Origin: a virus
Reading direction: 5' to 3' (one strand)
Virus record (IMG/VR): IMGVR_UViG_3300010883_000430
Span: 1-25,019 of that record
DNA: 25,019 nucleotides
The notes under the pieces are model-generated. The model was not told the origin of the DNA. It saw only the letters and a list, made by a program, of their open reading frames with translations, and did no database searches. The position numbers and the translations under genes are program-made. Shown here piece after piece: positions 16,069 to 23,006 of the stretch (the stretch's first letter is position 1; the number at the start of each line of letters is the position of its first letter).

Positions 16069-16791
16069 ATGTTCGTGGACGATCCTAAGAACGAGGATCG
16101 CTCGGGTGATGGCAAGCTCCATCCATCCGCCATCAGCGGGTGCGAGCGCAACGCTATCTACTCGTCACGCGGCGAGCCCGTTAGCAACCCTCGCGACGTG
16201 CGCTTTACCCGCATCATGGGCAATGGCACTGACTACCACATCAAGCTGCAGGCCTACCTCAAGGCCACCATGCCCGGTATCATCCTCGAGCCGGCTGTCA
16301 GGTGGGGGCCTATCACTGGCCACGGTGACGCGCTGCTCCCGGTAGCGCCAGACGGTGACGAAGCGTGGGAGTACGACCTGCATGGTGACTGGTACGAACT
16401 CCAGGAATACAAAAGCATCAGCCCTAATGGCAAGCGGTACATCGCCGGAACCAAAACCAGGACCCTCAAGAGCGGAGAGGTAAAGCTCGGGCGTGAAGCG
16501 GCGCCGAAGGACGAGCATGTACTTCAGACCCGCATTTATCACTACGGCCTCACGAAGATGGGACGACGGATGACGGACACGATCCGCATCCTCTACATCG
16601 ACCGGGACGACTGGAGCACCCTCGAGTTCGAGGTGGCGCCGTGGACCGAGGAAGAGGGCAGCGAGTACCTCGAGCACATGGCTGAGTTGGAGGCTCACCT
16701 GCTCGATGGCACGCTCCCTGACCAACAGCCAGACGATTACTGGCTCTGCAAGATGTGCGCTTACCGCACGACATGTAAAGGATGGGAGTAA
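16069..16791 (+). CDS. Cas4/RecB-like PD-(D/E)XK exonuclease with Fe-S cluster
   Basis: The 240-residue product carries the RecB-family nuclease signature: H57, GHGDA with D87, ELQEYKSI with E113 and K115, and QTRIYHYG (153-160). SGCER (C25) together with C227, C230 and C236 near the C-terminus provide the four cysteines that bind a 4Fe-4S cluster in Cas4/AddB-type enzymes. It should resect dsDNA ends to give single strands for the annealing protein encoded one base downstream. Start choice is uncertain. The only strong ribosome site (AGGAGG, 16035-16040) would suit an in-frame CTG at 16045, adding the residues YQEIINK in front of the present Met. No CRISPR array or cas gene is nearby, so a CRISPR role is unlikely. 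Confidence 0.85.
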   Translation: MFVDDPKNEDRSGDGKLHPSAISGCERNAIYSSRGEPVSNPRDVRFTRIMGNGTDYHIKLQAYLKATMPGIILEPAVRWGPITGHGDALLPVAPDGDEAWEYDLHGDWYELQEYKSISPNGKRYIAGTKTRTLKSGEVKLGREAAPKDEHVLQTRIYHYGLTKMGRRMTDTIRILYIDRDDWSTLEFEVAPWTEEEGSEYLEHMAELEAHLLDGTLPDQQPDDYWLCKMCAYRTTCKGWE

Positions 16792-17559
16792 ATGTCAGCA
16801 ACACCTGAACAGATCAAGACTCTTGGAGCACCGACGCCAGCCGACGAGATCGGCACACGCCCCGCAATGGGGAGCTCTGGTGGCCTGAGCTACATCGATG
16901 CACGCTTCGTTGCACAGAGGTTCGATGACGCAGTCGGCCCTGAGAACTGGCAGGTCGACATCGTCTGGTCGGACGAGTTGAGCAAGGACGCCAAGCTCAC
17001 CAAGGCCGGCAAGGCAATGGATGGCACTGAGGCCCACGGCCGCTTCCCGATGGCACGCATCGGGGTGTCGACAGACGCCGGCTGGGTTTGGAAGATGGAC
17101 ATTGGGGACTTCTCCGACATCTCCTCGGTCAAGGGTGGCGTCAGCGATGCCATCAAGCGAGCCGCTGTCCAGTGGGGCGTAGGCCGTGACCTGTATCCGA
17201 AGCCCGCCGACAAGAACAAGCCAGCCGTGCGCCAGAAGCGCAAGGCCACGACCAAGGCGGAGGCCAAGCCTGCCATCGCACAGGCCGCCGAGAATGCAGT
17301 CGTCGGGCAGTCCGGGCTAACTGGGCCTGAGAAGGCTCAACTCTTCGAGGCCCTCAAGTCTGCCGGAGTCCCCAACGACAAGCGCAAGGACCTGGTTCAC
17401 ACCATCACCGGCAAGACCAAGACCACCGACATGACGGCTGATGACCTCGAGTTGGTGCTCGCGTTCGCTGAGAACGGCGAGTACAGCGAACATCCTGCAG
17501 AGACGCCAAGGCTATCCAACAACTTCACCCGCGCGCTGGCAGCCTCGGCCGTTACGTGA
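16792..17559 (+). CDS. Rad52-like single-strand annealing protein (Sak type)
   Basis: ATG directly after the exonuclease stop, with AAAGGA (16777-16782). In the 255-residue product, residues about 34-146 fit the Rad52/Rad22 core. This core runs from YIDARFVAQRFDDAVG with a following NWQVDI strand, through a beta-hairpin (about 84-103) and a DIGDFSD turn, to KGGVSDAIKRAAVQWGVGRDLY (the conserved GVSDAIKRA...G.Y helix). Residues 150-190 are a Lys/Ala-rich linker, and 178-235 form a small helical C-terminal domain that may bind SSB or other partners. With the upstream exonuclease it makes a phage recombination pair analogous to Exo/Beta. The helicase follows in a GTGA overlap. Confidence 0.85.
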   Translation: MSATPEQIKTLGAPTPADEIGTRPAMGSSGGLSYIDARFVAQRFDDAVGPENWQVDIVWSDELSKDAKLTKAGKAMDGTEAHGRFPMARIGVSTDAGWVWKMDIGDFSDISSVKGGVSDAIKRAAVQWGVGRDLYPKPADKNKPAVRQKRKATTKAEAKPAIAQAAENAVVGQSGLTGPEKAQLFEALKSAGVPNDKRKDLVHTITGKTKTTDMTADDLELVLAFAENGEYSEHPAETPRLSNNFTRALAASAVT

Positions 17560-18782
17560 GCCAAGCCGAAAGGGCGATCGTCGGGCACCTGCTCATCGAT
17601 CCCTCCCGCATCCCCGAGGTGGCCCGGCGCCTGGAGCCCGCTCACTTCGGGGTGAAGAAGCACCGCGTCGCGTACGAGGGCATGCTTACGTTGGTGCGTG
17701 AAGGCCGGAAGGTCGACGCCATCAACCTCGCCAACATAGGAGTCGAGACAGGCGACCTGGCTCTCAGTGATGGCACTGCCATCGAGGACTACGTCGAGAT
17801 CGTTCGGGAGGATGCCTTCAGGCGCCTCGTGGGCACGGGCCTGGGAAAAGTTGGCGACCTTGTGGACGACGGCCAGAGCCAGTCCAGCATCTTGGCCGGG
17901 CTTTCGGAGGTCATGCACGACATTACTGCCGAAGCCAGCGACGACAAGACTTTCAGCGCCGAGGATGCAGTCGCTGAATACAACGAGGTCCGCAGGACAC
18001 GCAAGATCAAGGGAGTGGGCCTTAGTTACGGCATCCCTGCTCTCGACAAGTATTTGCAGCCGGCACACGGTGGCGACATGATCGTCGTGGCCGCACGACC
18101 AAGCATCGGCAAGACCATCGTGGCCGAGCACATCGCTGACCACTGGAGTGGCGGCAAAGAGGACAAGCCTGTTATGTTCATGTCGATCGAGATGAGCCTG
18201 GCCCAGTTGATGGACAGGGCAGTCTCACGCTGGGGTGGTGTGCCGTCGAGTGACATCGTTCGCGGTGTGCTCACGCCCGATCAAGACGTTCGCATCGACT
18301 TGGCCCTCGAGGCTCGCAAGTCTGTGAATATCTGGTACGTCGACAACCCATATGCCACGACCGATACGGTTCGTGCGTCTGCGGCCGAGGTCAGTATCCA
18401 GGCAGGGGGCCTACGCGGTATCGTCGTCGACTACCTGCAGTTGCTGGCTAACAAAGGTGACAACGACAACCAGCGTGTGAGCAAGATCAGTCGAGACCTC
18501 AAGGCCTTGGCGAGGGAGCACGACTGCCCCGTCCTAGTCTTGAGTCAACTCAACAGGAAGAGCGAGTTCCGAGAAGACCAGCACCCTATCTTGTCAGACC
18601 TTCGTGACTCGGGTGCAGTAGAGCAGGATGCCGATGTGGTGCTGGGGTTGTTCCGAGACAAAGACAACCCCATCGACGATCCTTTCATGGACGTCGACAT
18701 TCTCAAGAACCGCCAGGGCCCACTGGCGCGTACAGAAGTAGGCTTCGACGGTGAGCGCGTCAGGCTAGTAACGGAGGACTGA
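17556..18782 (+). CDS. dnaB: Replicative DNA helicase, DnaB family
   Basis: GTG start in a GTGA overlap. The 408-residue protein has a DnaB N-terminal domain (residues 1-95, with AERAIVGHLLIDP and EPAHFG) and a linker helix (110-150). The RecA-like ATPase follows, with Walker A ARPSIGKT (180-187), IEMS with catalytic Glu212, Walker B VDYLQL (291-296), SQLNR (330-334) and DLRDSGAVEQDADVV (348-362). It is a little shorter than cellular DnaB because the N-terminal region is compact. It would unwind DNA at the phage fork, working with the AEP primase and SSB encoded downstream. No helicase-loader homologue was recognised nearby. Confidence 0.95.
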   Translation: MSQAERAIVGHLLIDPSRIPEVARRLEPAHFGVKKHRVAYEGMLTLVREGRKVDAINLANIGVETGDLALSDGTAIEDYVEIVREDAFRRLVGTGLGKVGDLVDDGQSQSSILAGLSEVMHDITAEASDDKTFSAEDAVAEYNEVRRTRKIKGVGLSYGIPALDKYLQPAHGGDMIVVAARPSIGKTIVAEHIADHWSGGKEDKPVMFMSIEMSLAQLMDRAVSRWGGVPSSDIVRGVLTPDQDVRIDLALEARKSVNIWYVDNPYATTDTVRASAAEVSIQAGGLRGIVVDYLQLLANKGDNDNQRVSKISRDLKALAREHDCPVLVLSQLNRKSEFREDQHPILSDLRDSGAVEQDADVVLGLFRDKDNPIDDPFMDVDILKNRQGPLARTEVGFDGERVRLVTED

Positions 18783-18835
18783 TGGAACAAGACGAGCTTG
18801 ACTTGCAGAACTACCTGCTGGCGCAGGCCGAATGA
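18782..18835 (+). CDS. 17-residue micro-ORF coupling helicase and metallopeptidase
   Basis: ATG at 18782 shares the A of the helicase stop, with GGAGG (18773-18777) four bases upstream. The peptide is MEQDELDLQNYLLAQAE, acidic and helical. Its TGA (18833-18835) overlaps the ATGATG start of the next gene, which has no ribosome site of its own. It is either a real micropeptide or a translational leader whose termination delivers ribosomes to the metallopeptidase start. It is too short for family assignment. Confidence 0.5.
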   Translation: MEQDELDLQNYLLAQAE

Positions 18836-19413
18836 TGTCACAGACGGATGACTTCACCAACGAGGTGGTCGGCTGCCCTGCGTGCGTGGAAAGTGTCATC
18901 GACTCAGACGTTGGCTGGGACAACCATCGATGCGAGCCGGCTGCAGGTGGCTCGGTCCTGATCCAAGCCTCCGACACCAACGAGGCGTCAGCGGACGCAG
19001 CAGCGCAGGTCCTGCCTGTGCTCGACCGCCCTCTCGAGTGGCTGGCCGAAGAGTGTTCTGCCTGGGCTGATACCCTAGGACTGGGCAACTGGACTATCCA
19101 GATGGGTGCCCACTTCAAGTCCGACACCGAGGACGCCTATGTCCTCAAGGAACGTCGAGAGCAGTTCGCCACCATCTTTATCAACCCGAAGGCCAGCTCG
19201 ACACAGGCCCGCAGGCTCATCGTCCACGAGCTCCTGCACCTCATGCTAGATGGCATCGAGTTCATCGCCATCAACAACCGATCCGTCACCACGATGGACC
19301 TGTTCGAGGTGGAGCTTGAGCGCGTCATCAACACGCTTACAGAGAGCCTGACCGGGGTGGCTTGGGAGCCCATCAACCCGGTCGTACGGAAGAACCATGA
19401 GTTCGAGGACTAA
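18832..19413 (+). CDS. HExxH metallopeptidase with N-terminal zinc finger
   Basis: Starts at ATG 18832 (or 18835). The 193-residue product has a possible zinc finger at CPAC (15-18) with H32 and C34. An acidic linker follows, then a domain with IVHELLHLML (130-139), in which HELLH (132-136) is the HExxH zinc motif. A later Glu in DLFEVELERV is a candidate third ligand, as in gluzincin or SprT/ImmA-type small peptidases. A preceding strand (ATIFINPKA) matches the edge strand usual before such an active site. The gene sits between helicase and endonuclease VII. That suggests a role on DNA-bound proteins (SprT-like cleavage of crosslinks) or in removing a host regulator; both are inference. Confidence 0.75.
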   Translation: MMSQTDDFTNEVVGCPACVESVIDSDVGWDNHRCEPAAGGSVLIQASDTNEASADAAAQVLPVLDRPLEWLAEECSAWADTLGLGNWTIQMGAHFKSDTEDAYVLKERREQFATIFINPKASSTQARRLIVHELLHLMLDGIEFIAINNRSVTTMDLFEVELERVINTLTESLTGVAWEPINPVVRKNHEFED

Positions 19414-19729
19414 GGCCGAGAAGGCCAGAGAAAAGTACCTGCAGCGTGCTTACGGCATCGGGCTTGATGACTACGAGGCACTGTTGGCAGCACGCGGGGG
19501 GGCATGTTGGATCTGCCAAAAACCACCCAAGAAACGTCGACTGCATGTCGACCACGATCATTTGACCGGCAAGGTGCGGGGCCTCCTCTGCTGGCTGTGC
19601 AACACAGGCCTTGAGAAATATCATGACAGACCTGCTATACTAAGGCAGGCAGCAAGTTACCTAGAGTCCCACAAGGCTCAGGATATAATCGAAAGGAGCC
19701 AATCGAATGGCATCACGAGAACGAGTTAA
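19397..19729 (+). CDS. Endonuclease VII (Holliday junction resolvase family)
   Basis: The 110-residue product shows the recombination endonuclease VII pattern: Y19GIGLDDYEALLAARGG, then CWIC (37-40), LHVDHDHLTG (49-58), VRGLLCWLCNTGL (60-72) and a C-terminal helix. C37, C40, C65 and C68 bind structural zinc; D52, H53 and N69 belong to the HNH/beta-beta-alpha metal catalytic site. In T4 the enzyme resolves branched DNA before packaging. It overlaps the metallopeptidase gene by 17 nt and its 3' end overlaps the SSB start by 23 nt. It is shorter than T4 gp49 because the C-terminal dimerisation extension is absent, as in many actinophage homologues. Confidence 0.9.
   Translation: MSSRTKAEKAREKYLQRAYGIGLDDYEALLAARGGACWICQKPPKKRRLHVDHDHLTGKVRGLLCWLCNTGLEKYHDRPAILRQAASYLESHKAQDIIERSQSNGITRTS
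19611..19641 (+). promoter_or_regulatory. Internal promoter before the SSB gene
   Basis: TGcTATACT (TG at 19633-19634, TATACT 19636-19641) is a full extended -10. A TTGAGA (19611-19616) lies 19 bases upstream. CCTGC/GCAGG (19631-19635 and 19645-19649) flank the -10 as an inverted repeat that could be an operator. It would start transcription about 60 bases before the SSB start. Confidence 0.5.
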
Positions 19730-20108
19730 CAAGGCCAGCGCAGGACGAACCGCTCAGGCGGAAAAGCCCCTCAAGCAGATCGCTGGTTATGCAGGGGCAG
19801 CGCCCGAGGTCCGCTTCAACCCGAATGGTGAGGAGTTCACGACGTTCCGCGTCGGCGTCAACCTGTACTACGACGATGAGCGCGACGACTCGACTAAGTG
19901 GTACGGCGTCGCCGTCAACAAGCCTGCGGTCCAGGACTGGGTACTCGAGAACGTCAAGACCGGCACGCCCATCGTCGTTGAGGGCACTGCCTCGAAGACC
20001 GAGAAGGACGGCAACGTATACTTCAACATGACCGGCTACAAGGTCGGCCTCGTTGACTGGTTTGTCTCCGGCCCGGATACGTCTGTCGACGACGACGACG
20101 AACTTTGA
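19707..20108 (+). CDS. ssb: Single-stranded DNA-binding protein
   Basis: ATG preceded by AAAGGAG (19690-19696). The 133-residue protein has an OB-fold core (residues about 22-118). Its features are IAGYAGAAPEVRF, FRVGVN, a Trp-Tyr in KWYGVAVN, a long helix-turn (PAVQDWVLENVKTG) and VEGTASKTEKDGN, like actinobacterial and phage SSBs. The C-terminus ends in an acidic DDDDEL tail, the partner-binding tip common in this family. It would protect single strands made by the exonuclease and at the replication fork, and assist annealing and primase. The TTGA at the end couples it to the next gene. Confidence 0.9.
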   Translation: MASRERVNKASAGRTAQAEKPLKQIAGYAGAAPEVRFNPNGEEFTTFRVGVNLYYDDERDDSTKWYGVAVNKPAVQDWVLENVKTGTPIVVEGTASKTEKDGNVYFNMTGYKVGLVDWFVSGPDTSVDDDDEL

Positions 20109-20368
20109 GCCCAGACTTGGAGCTGTTGCCGGATGCGGACTTCACGATCCGCACCCTGACGGGAGCGTTGGTGTCATTCGCCGAGTGCCCGTACCCTCCG
20201 GTCGACGACGCCTCTGAGAACATCTACCAGATGGCAGCGGCTCACCACTTCGAGATCCTAAACTATGAGACAGGCGTGTCGGTTGAGGCGATCTGTGACA
20301 AGTGCCTGCTGCTGGCTGAGTTCAGCATCGCTGATGTCGGCGTCGACACCGGAGTACCGGTAAACTAA
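20105..20368 (+). CDS. Hypothetical acidic protein
   Basis: TTG start in a TTGA overlap with the SSB gene. An 87-residue acidic protein with three cysteines (about residues 28, 64 and 67, the last two as CDKC). No hydrophobic segment or recognised family is present. The ends look beta-rich and the centre helical. The single CxxC could bind metal with residues from a partner or a second subunit. It sits between SSB and primase, so it may be an accessory replication protein, but nothing in the sequence shows this. Confidence 0.6.
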   Translation: MSPDLELLPDADFTIRTLTGALVSFAECPYPPVDDASENIYQMAAAHHFEILNYETGVSVEAICDKCLLLAEFSIADVGVDTGVPVN

Positions 20369-20369
20369 G

Positions 20370-21206
20370 ATGAGAGACTTCCTTGACTTTCTCATGCCCA
20401 GACAGGGCCTCGTAGAGATACGAGCGATCAAGGATGGCAGGGTCCATCAGTGGTGGGAGTCCGATCGGCAGGCTGCAGTCGATCGGGCTCTTGCCGAGTC
20501 CGCTTCTGGCAGCGACAGCTACTATGGCGTACTGCCACGGCTGGCGAGGGGCGGCACGGCACGTGATTGTGCGCCCAGCACCGGCGTGCTATGGGCGGAC
20601 CTTGACGCCAAGGCTATCGGCTCGAAGCATGACGCCCTCATGGCATTGACTCGCTACAAGTTGTCGCCATCTGTCGTGGTCGACTCAGGCCACGGCTACC
20701 ATGCTTACTGGAAACTCGATAGCCTCGTGGATTGGGAGGATGCGAAGCGGGCGATGATCGGCATAGCGAAGGACCTCGTCGGCGACCACGTCTACGACCA
20801 GCCTCGCATCCTCCGCATCCCAGGTACTACGAACTGGAAACACCAGAACGCTCCTGTGCCGGTGAGGACGGTCGTCTTCAATACGACCCAGGTCATGAGC
20901 TTCCGTGACTTCAGTCGTCAGAGTGTTCGGGGGATCTCGCCACCGAGGATTTCGCCAACCAGCGATTGGGACAAGGACCCGACTCTTCCCGGTTGGCTAG
21001 ACGATCTCATTCGAGATGGCATGCCTCAAGGCGAGCGGTCTGAGGCATGTTGGAAAGTCATGAAGAAACTGATCGTCAAGCAGTGGTCGGACGAAGATAT
21101 CCGTGCCGCCTTTGACGGCGGTAAGATCGGCGAGAAAATGAGAGAAATGAGGAACGGAGACAAGTGGTTCAAGAACAGCCTAGCGAAAGCACGAGCGACA
21201 CTCTAG
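20370..21206 (+). CDS. Small AEP-type (RepB-like) DNA primase
   Basis: The 278-residue product has the archaeo-eukaryotic primase pattern: a YYGVLPRL strand (51-58) and WADLDAK (75-81), with D77 and D79 as catalytic metal ligands. SGHGYHAYW (106-114) and QPRILRIPGTTNWK (144-157) are the typical His and Arg nucleotide-binding segments of RepB-like primases. Residues 205-275 form a helical C-terminal region resembling PriCT domains. It would prime replication for the DnaB helicase encoded upstream. No primase-fused helicase is present, so priming and unwinding are on separate proteins. Its 3' end overlaps the next gene by 43 nt. Confidence 0.85.
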   Translation: MRDFLDFLMPRQGLVEIRAIKDGRVHQWWESDRQAAVDRALAESASGSDSYYGVLPRLARGGTARDCAPSTGVLWADLDAKAIGSKHDALMALTRYKLSPSVVVDSGHGYHAYWKLDSLVDWEDAKRAMIGIAKDLVGDHVYDQPRILRIPGTTNWKHQNAPVPVRTVVFNTTQVMSFRDFSRQSVRGISPPRISPTSDWDKDPTLPGWLDDLIRDGMPQGERSEACWKVMKKLIVKQWSDEDIRAAFDGGKIGEKMREMRNGDKWFKNSLAKARATL

Positions 21207-21481
21207 TCGAGGCAGGCGAAGCGTATGCCTCGGCACACCGCGCTCATGCAGAGGCCTTTGTCAGGTACAGGGCCTCCGACCCCAAGAGGACAGACGGTCA
21301 AGCGCGAGCGATGGCCGACCTCGACATCGACGTAACAGGAGCTATGGTCCGCTGGACCGTGGCCCAAGCCCAAGCGCAGCTTCGACTTGTGGAGATCGAA
21401 TACCGCATGTTGACACTGCAGATCGCCGGAGCCCGCAATGCCTTTGAACAGCCCAGCTCGACCACCTGGTCGCACGACTAA
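21164..21481 (+). CDS. Hypothetical helical protein
   Basis: GTG start with CGGAG four bases upstream, inside the end of the primase gene. The 105-residue product is nearly all helix: residues 15-45 (Ala/Glu/Arg-rich) and 49-95 (with QAQAQLRLVEIEYRMLTLQI in heptad-like spacing), then a polar tail. No cysteines or membrane segment are present. Size and helical-hairpin character recall small phage recombination or replication mediators, but no family is recognised. It begins a run of overlapping small genes. Confidence 0.6.
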   Translation: MVQEQPSESTSDTLVEAGEAYASAHRAHAEAFVRYRASDPKRTDGQARAMADLDIDVTGAMVRWTVAQAQAQLRLVEIEYRMLTLQIAGARNAFEQPSSTTWSHD

Positions 21482-21581
21482 TCTAGCCGCTGCGGCTCAG
21501 GCCGTCGAGCGAGTCTTTACCTCCAGGTCTGCGCTTATCGCAGCCTTTCTTTTGGGTCTAGTCATCGGACGGGGGTGGTGA
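21438..21581 (+). CDS. 47-residue single-TM protein
   Basis: ATG at 21438 with GGAG (21428-21431) six bases upstream, overlapping the previous gene by 44 nt and ending in the GTGA that starts the zinc-ribbon gene. The product has a polar, Pro/Arg/Thr-rich N-terminus. A helix (residues 16-30) follows, then a C-terminal membrane segment ALIAAFLLGLVIGRGW (32-47). The coupling on both sides and the good ribosome site support a real gene. Such peptides are often lysis regulators or superinfection factors in phages, but the role here is unknown. Confidence 0.55.
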   Translation: MPLNSPARPPGRTTNLAAAAQAVERVFTSRSALIAAFLLGLVIGRGW

Positions 21582-21856
21582 GATGCCCGACCTGTCAGTC
21601 GACCGAGAGCGGGAGGCCGAGGAAGGGCCCTCGGTCCTGGAAGAACCCAGTGCTGATGGAGGGCAAGACGTGGAGGGTCCACGAGTGCCTCTCGTGCCAG
21701 AGGATTTTCATAAGCGTCCAGGTAGCACTATCGAGTCAGGACGCGGGCCGGTGGGCGGAAGCTTTCGAGCCCGCGATCCCGCTGCCGAATGGCTCGACCA
21801 GCACGCCAGAGACGAAGCCCTCCTCCGACCCGCCAACGAGCGTATCAGGGCAGTAG
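21578..21856 (+). CDS. NrdR-like zinc-ribbon protein
   Basis: GTG at 21578 overlaps the previous TGA (GTGA); the adjacent GTG at 21575 is an alternative. The 92-residue product begins MRCPTC and continues to ECLSCQRIFISV, giving a four-Cys zinc ribbon with CxxC pairs about 30 residues apart and an aromatic after the second pair, as in the N-terminal domain of NrdR. There is no ATP-cone. After residue 55 the chain becomes Ser/Thr/Pro-rich, and that part overlaps another good frame. It may bind DNA or act as an adaptor. The zinc ribbon itself is convincing. Confidence 0.65.
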   Translation: MRCPTCQSTESGRPRKGPRSWKNPVLMEGKTWRVHECLSCQRIFISVQVALSSQDAGRWAEAFEPAIPLPNGSTSTPETKPSSDPPTSVSGQ

Positions 21857-21945
21857 CCAAGGCTCGACGGGCTTCCGGCATCCTGACTAGGCATCAGGAA
21901 GATGAAATCAGAGCATGGGAAGTACCGTTGTTCGATGACGAGTAG
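21751..21945 (+). CDS. Small charged helical protein overlapping the zinc-ribbon gene
   Basis: The frame is open from an ATG at 21583 (120 residues) to 21945. I prefer the GTG at 21751, with AGGA ten bases upstream. The part before it is low-complexity and coincides with the conserved zinc ribbon in the other frame. The 64-residue product is charged and helical (AAEWLDQHARDEALL, then RIRAVAKARRASGIL) and ends in an acidic VPLFDDE tail. Both frames have acceptable codons over 21751-21856, so this is a dual-coding stretch. No family recognised. Confidence 0.55.
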   Translation: MGGSFRARDPAAEWLDQHARDEALLRPANERIRAVAKARRASGILTRHQEDEIRAWEVPLFDDE

Positions 21946-21954
21946 CGTGCAAGC

Positions 21955-22212
21955 GTGACTTCCGGAGTCGACAGGCACGACTGCACTTGGTATCCTGTAT
22001 CTAGGAACGAAGCCGGCGAGCCGGCACTGTGGGCCTGCGGAGTTCGCTGGCGCTGCATAAAGACTAGGTCCCTGGTCAGGGGCCAACCACCGCAGCCACA
22101 GATGCAACCGCCGACGACTGGGATCTGGGGGGACCAGGCGCCGGCACGCAGGCAGCCTGCGAAATCAATCAGACCCGTTCGGAAGCCATCTAAAGGCAGG
22201 CGGAGAAAGTAA
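21955..22212 (+). CDS. Hypothetical basic Cys-containing protein
   Basis: GTG start without a clear ribosome site, nine bases after the previous stop. The 85-residue product has HDCTWYPV, then ALWACGVRWRC with three cysteines (about residues 10, 28 and 34), which may bind metal. A Pro/Gln-rich linker and a strongly basic end (RKPSKGRRRK) follow, suggesting nucleic-acid contact. Coding status rests on open frame, position in the operon and the Cys-rich N-terminus. Confidence 0.45.
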   Translation: MTSGVDRHDCTWYPVSRNEAGEPALWACGVRWRCIKTRSLVRGQPPQPQMQPPTTGIWGDQAPARRQPAKSIRPVRKPSKGRRRK

Positions 22213-22224
22213 GGGAGGAGCTTT

Positions 22225-22824
22225 ATGAGACTACCAGAGATCCTAATCGGAGCGACGCTGGCAGCACTGATCTGTGTGCTGCTTGTACTTACTGTCGCAT
22301 CCGGCGCACTGGGCGCTCCTAACAAGGCACGGGAGTTCGCTAAGTTCACCAACATCACGCTCGAACTAGACGCTGAGATCGACGCATACGGCGAAGAGTT
22401 CGAGAAAGATAACGATCGCAGCGGACTCACCCAGCTCACCGCCGACCACATCAACCGCGTCCTCAATATCCAGACAGCCCTACTCCTCGACTCTGACCCG
22501 CACAGTTGCTTTTCCTCGGCGTATTGGAACACAGTCGGTTACATCGACGCCATCGTCCTATCGCAAGGCATGTTCCTTGCCTGGAGCGTACAAGTGCTCG
22601 GAGTCACTGCCTCTGAGGCCACGATCGAACGTGTATTCTCATTCGCGACCTACTCTGAAACCCTGTACGTAGAGTCATTCAATAAGGCACTCAAGAAGTG
22701 CGGATCACCCAAGAACTTTACCTACGCCCCGACCTCGCACGCCACTGACTCAGACATCCCTATCATCCCACCAGTGCAAGGTCCACCAGTACCGACCAAC
22801 ACACCGACACCGATAGCAGACTGA
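22225..22824 (+). CDS. Exported or membrane-anchored protein
   Basis: ATG with GGGAGGAG a few bases upstream (about 22211-22219). The 199-residue product starts with a signal-like segment: a short N-region, hydrophobic residues about 6-27, and ASGALGA (25-31) as a possible signal peptidase I site. No proper lipobox surrounds C17. The mature part is helical (36-160) with two cysteines (about 94 and 162) that could form a disulphide outside the cell. It ends in a Pro/Thr-rich tail typical of wall-spanning linkers. Placement among phage early-type genes suggests a surface role such as superinfection exclusion; this is inference. Confidence 0.7.
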   Translation: MRLPEILIGATLAALICVLLVLTVASGALGAPNKAREFAKFTNITLELDAEIDAYGEEFEKDNDRSGLTQLTADHINRVLNIQTALLLDSDPHSCFSSAYWNTVGYIDAIVLSQGMFLAWSVQVLGVTASEATIERVFSFATYSETLYVESFNKALKKCGSPKNFTYAPTSHATDSDIPIIPPVQGPPVPTNTPTPIAD

Positions 22825-23006
22825 TGGGTACGCCATGCTCATGCGACAACTGTGGAAAAGACTCAGCGATCCAGCAAGCCCGTGAGGAAGGTGCTACAGA
22901 GGAATACGAGCGCGTAAAGAAGTACGTGATAGACGAGTTCGGACTCGAAGACTGGACCGCTATCGAAAACCTAATGGCAATCGGACAACACGAAGGAGAA
23001 AACTAA
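22824..23006 (+). CDS. Small Cys-motif protein
   Basis: TGATG overlap with the previous stop. The 60-residue product starts MGTPCSCDNCGKDS, a C-x-C-x2-C cluster. A charged helix (17-37, Glu/Arg/Lys) and an acidic end follow. The three close cysteines may bind zinc in a dimer. No family recognised; coupling on both sides supports expression with its neighbours. Confidence 0.6.
   Translation: MGTPCSCDNCGKDSAIQQAREEGATEEYERVKKYVIDEFGLEDWTAIENLMAIGQHEGEN

Noticed and set aside
16069-16791. Cas4-like protein as evidence of a CRISPR system
   Set aside because: No repeat-spacer array or other cas gene was seen; the neighbouring annealing protein points to phage recombination.
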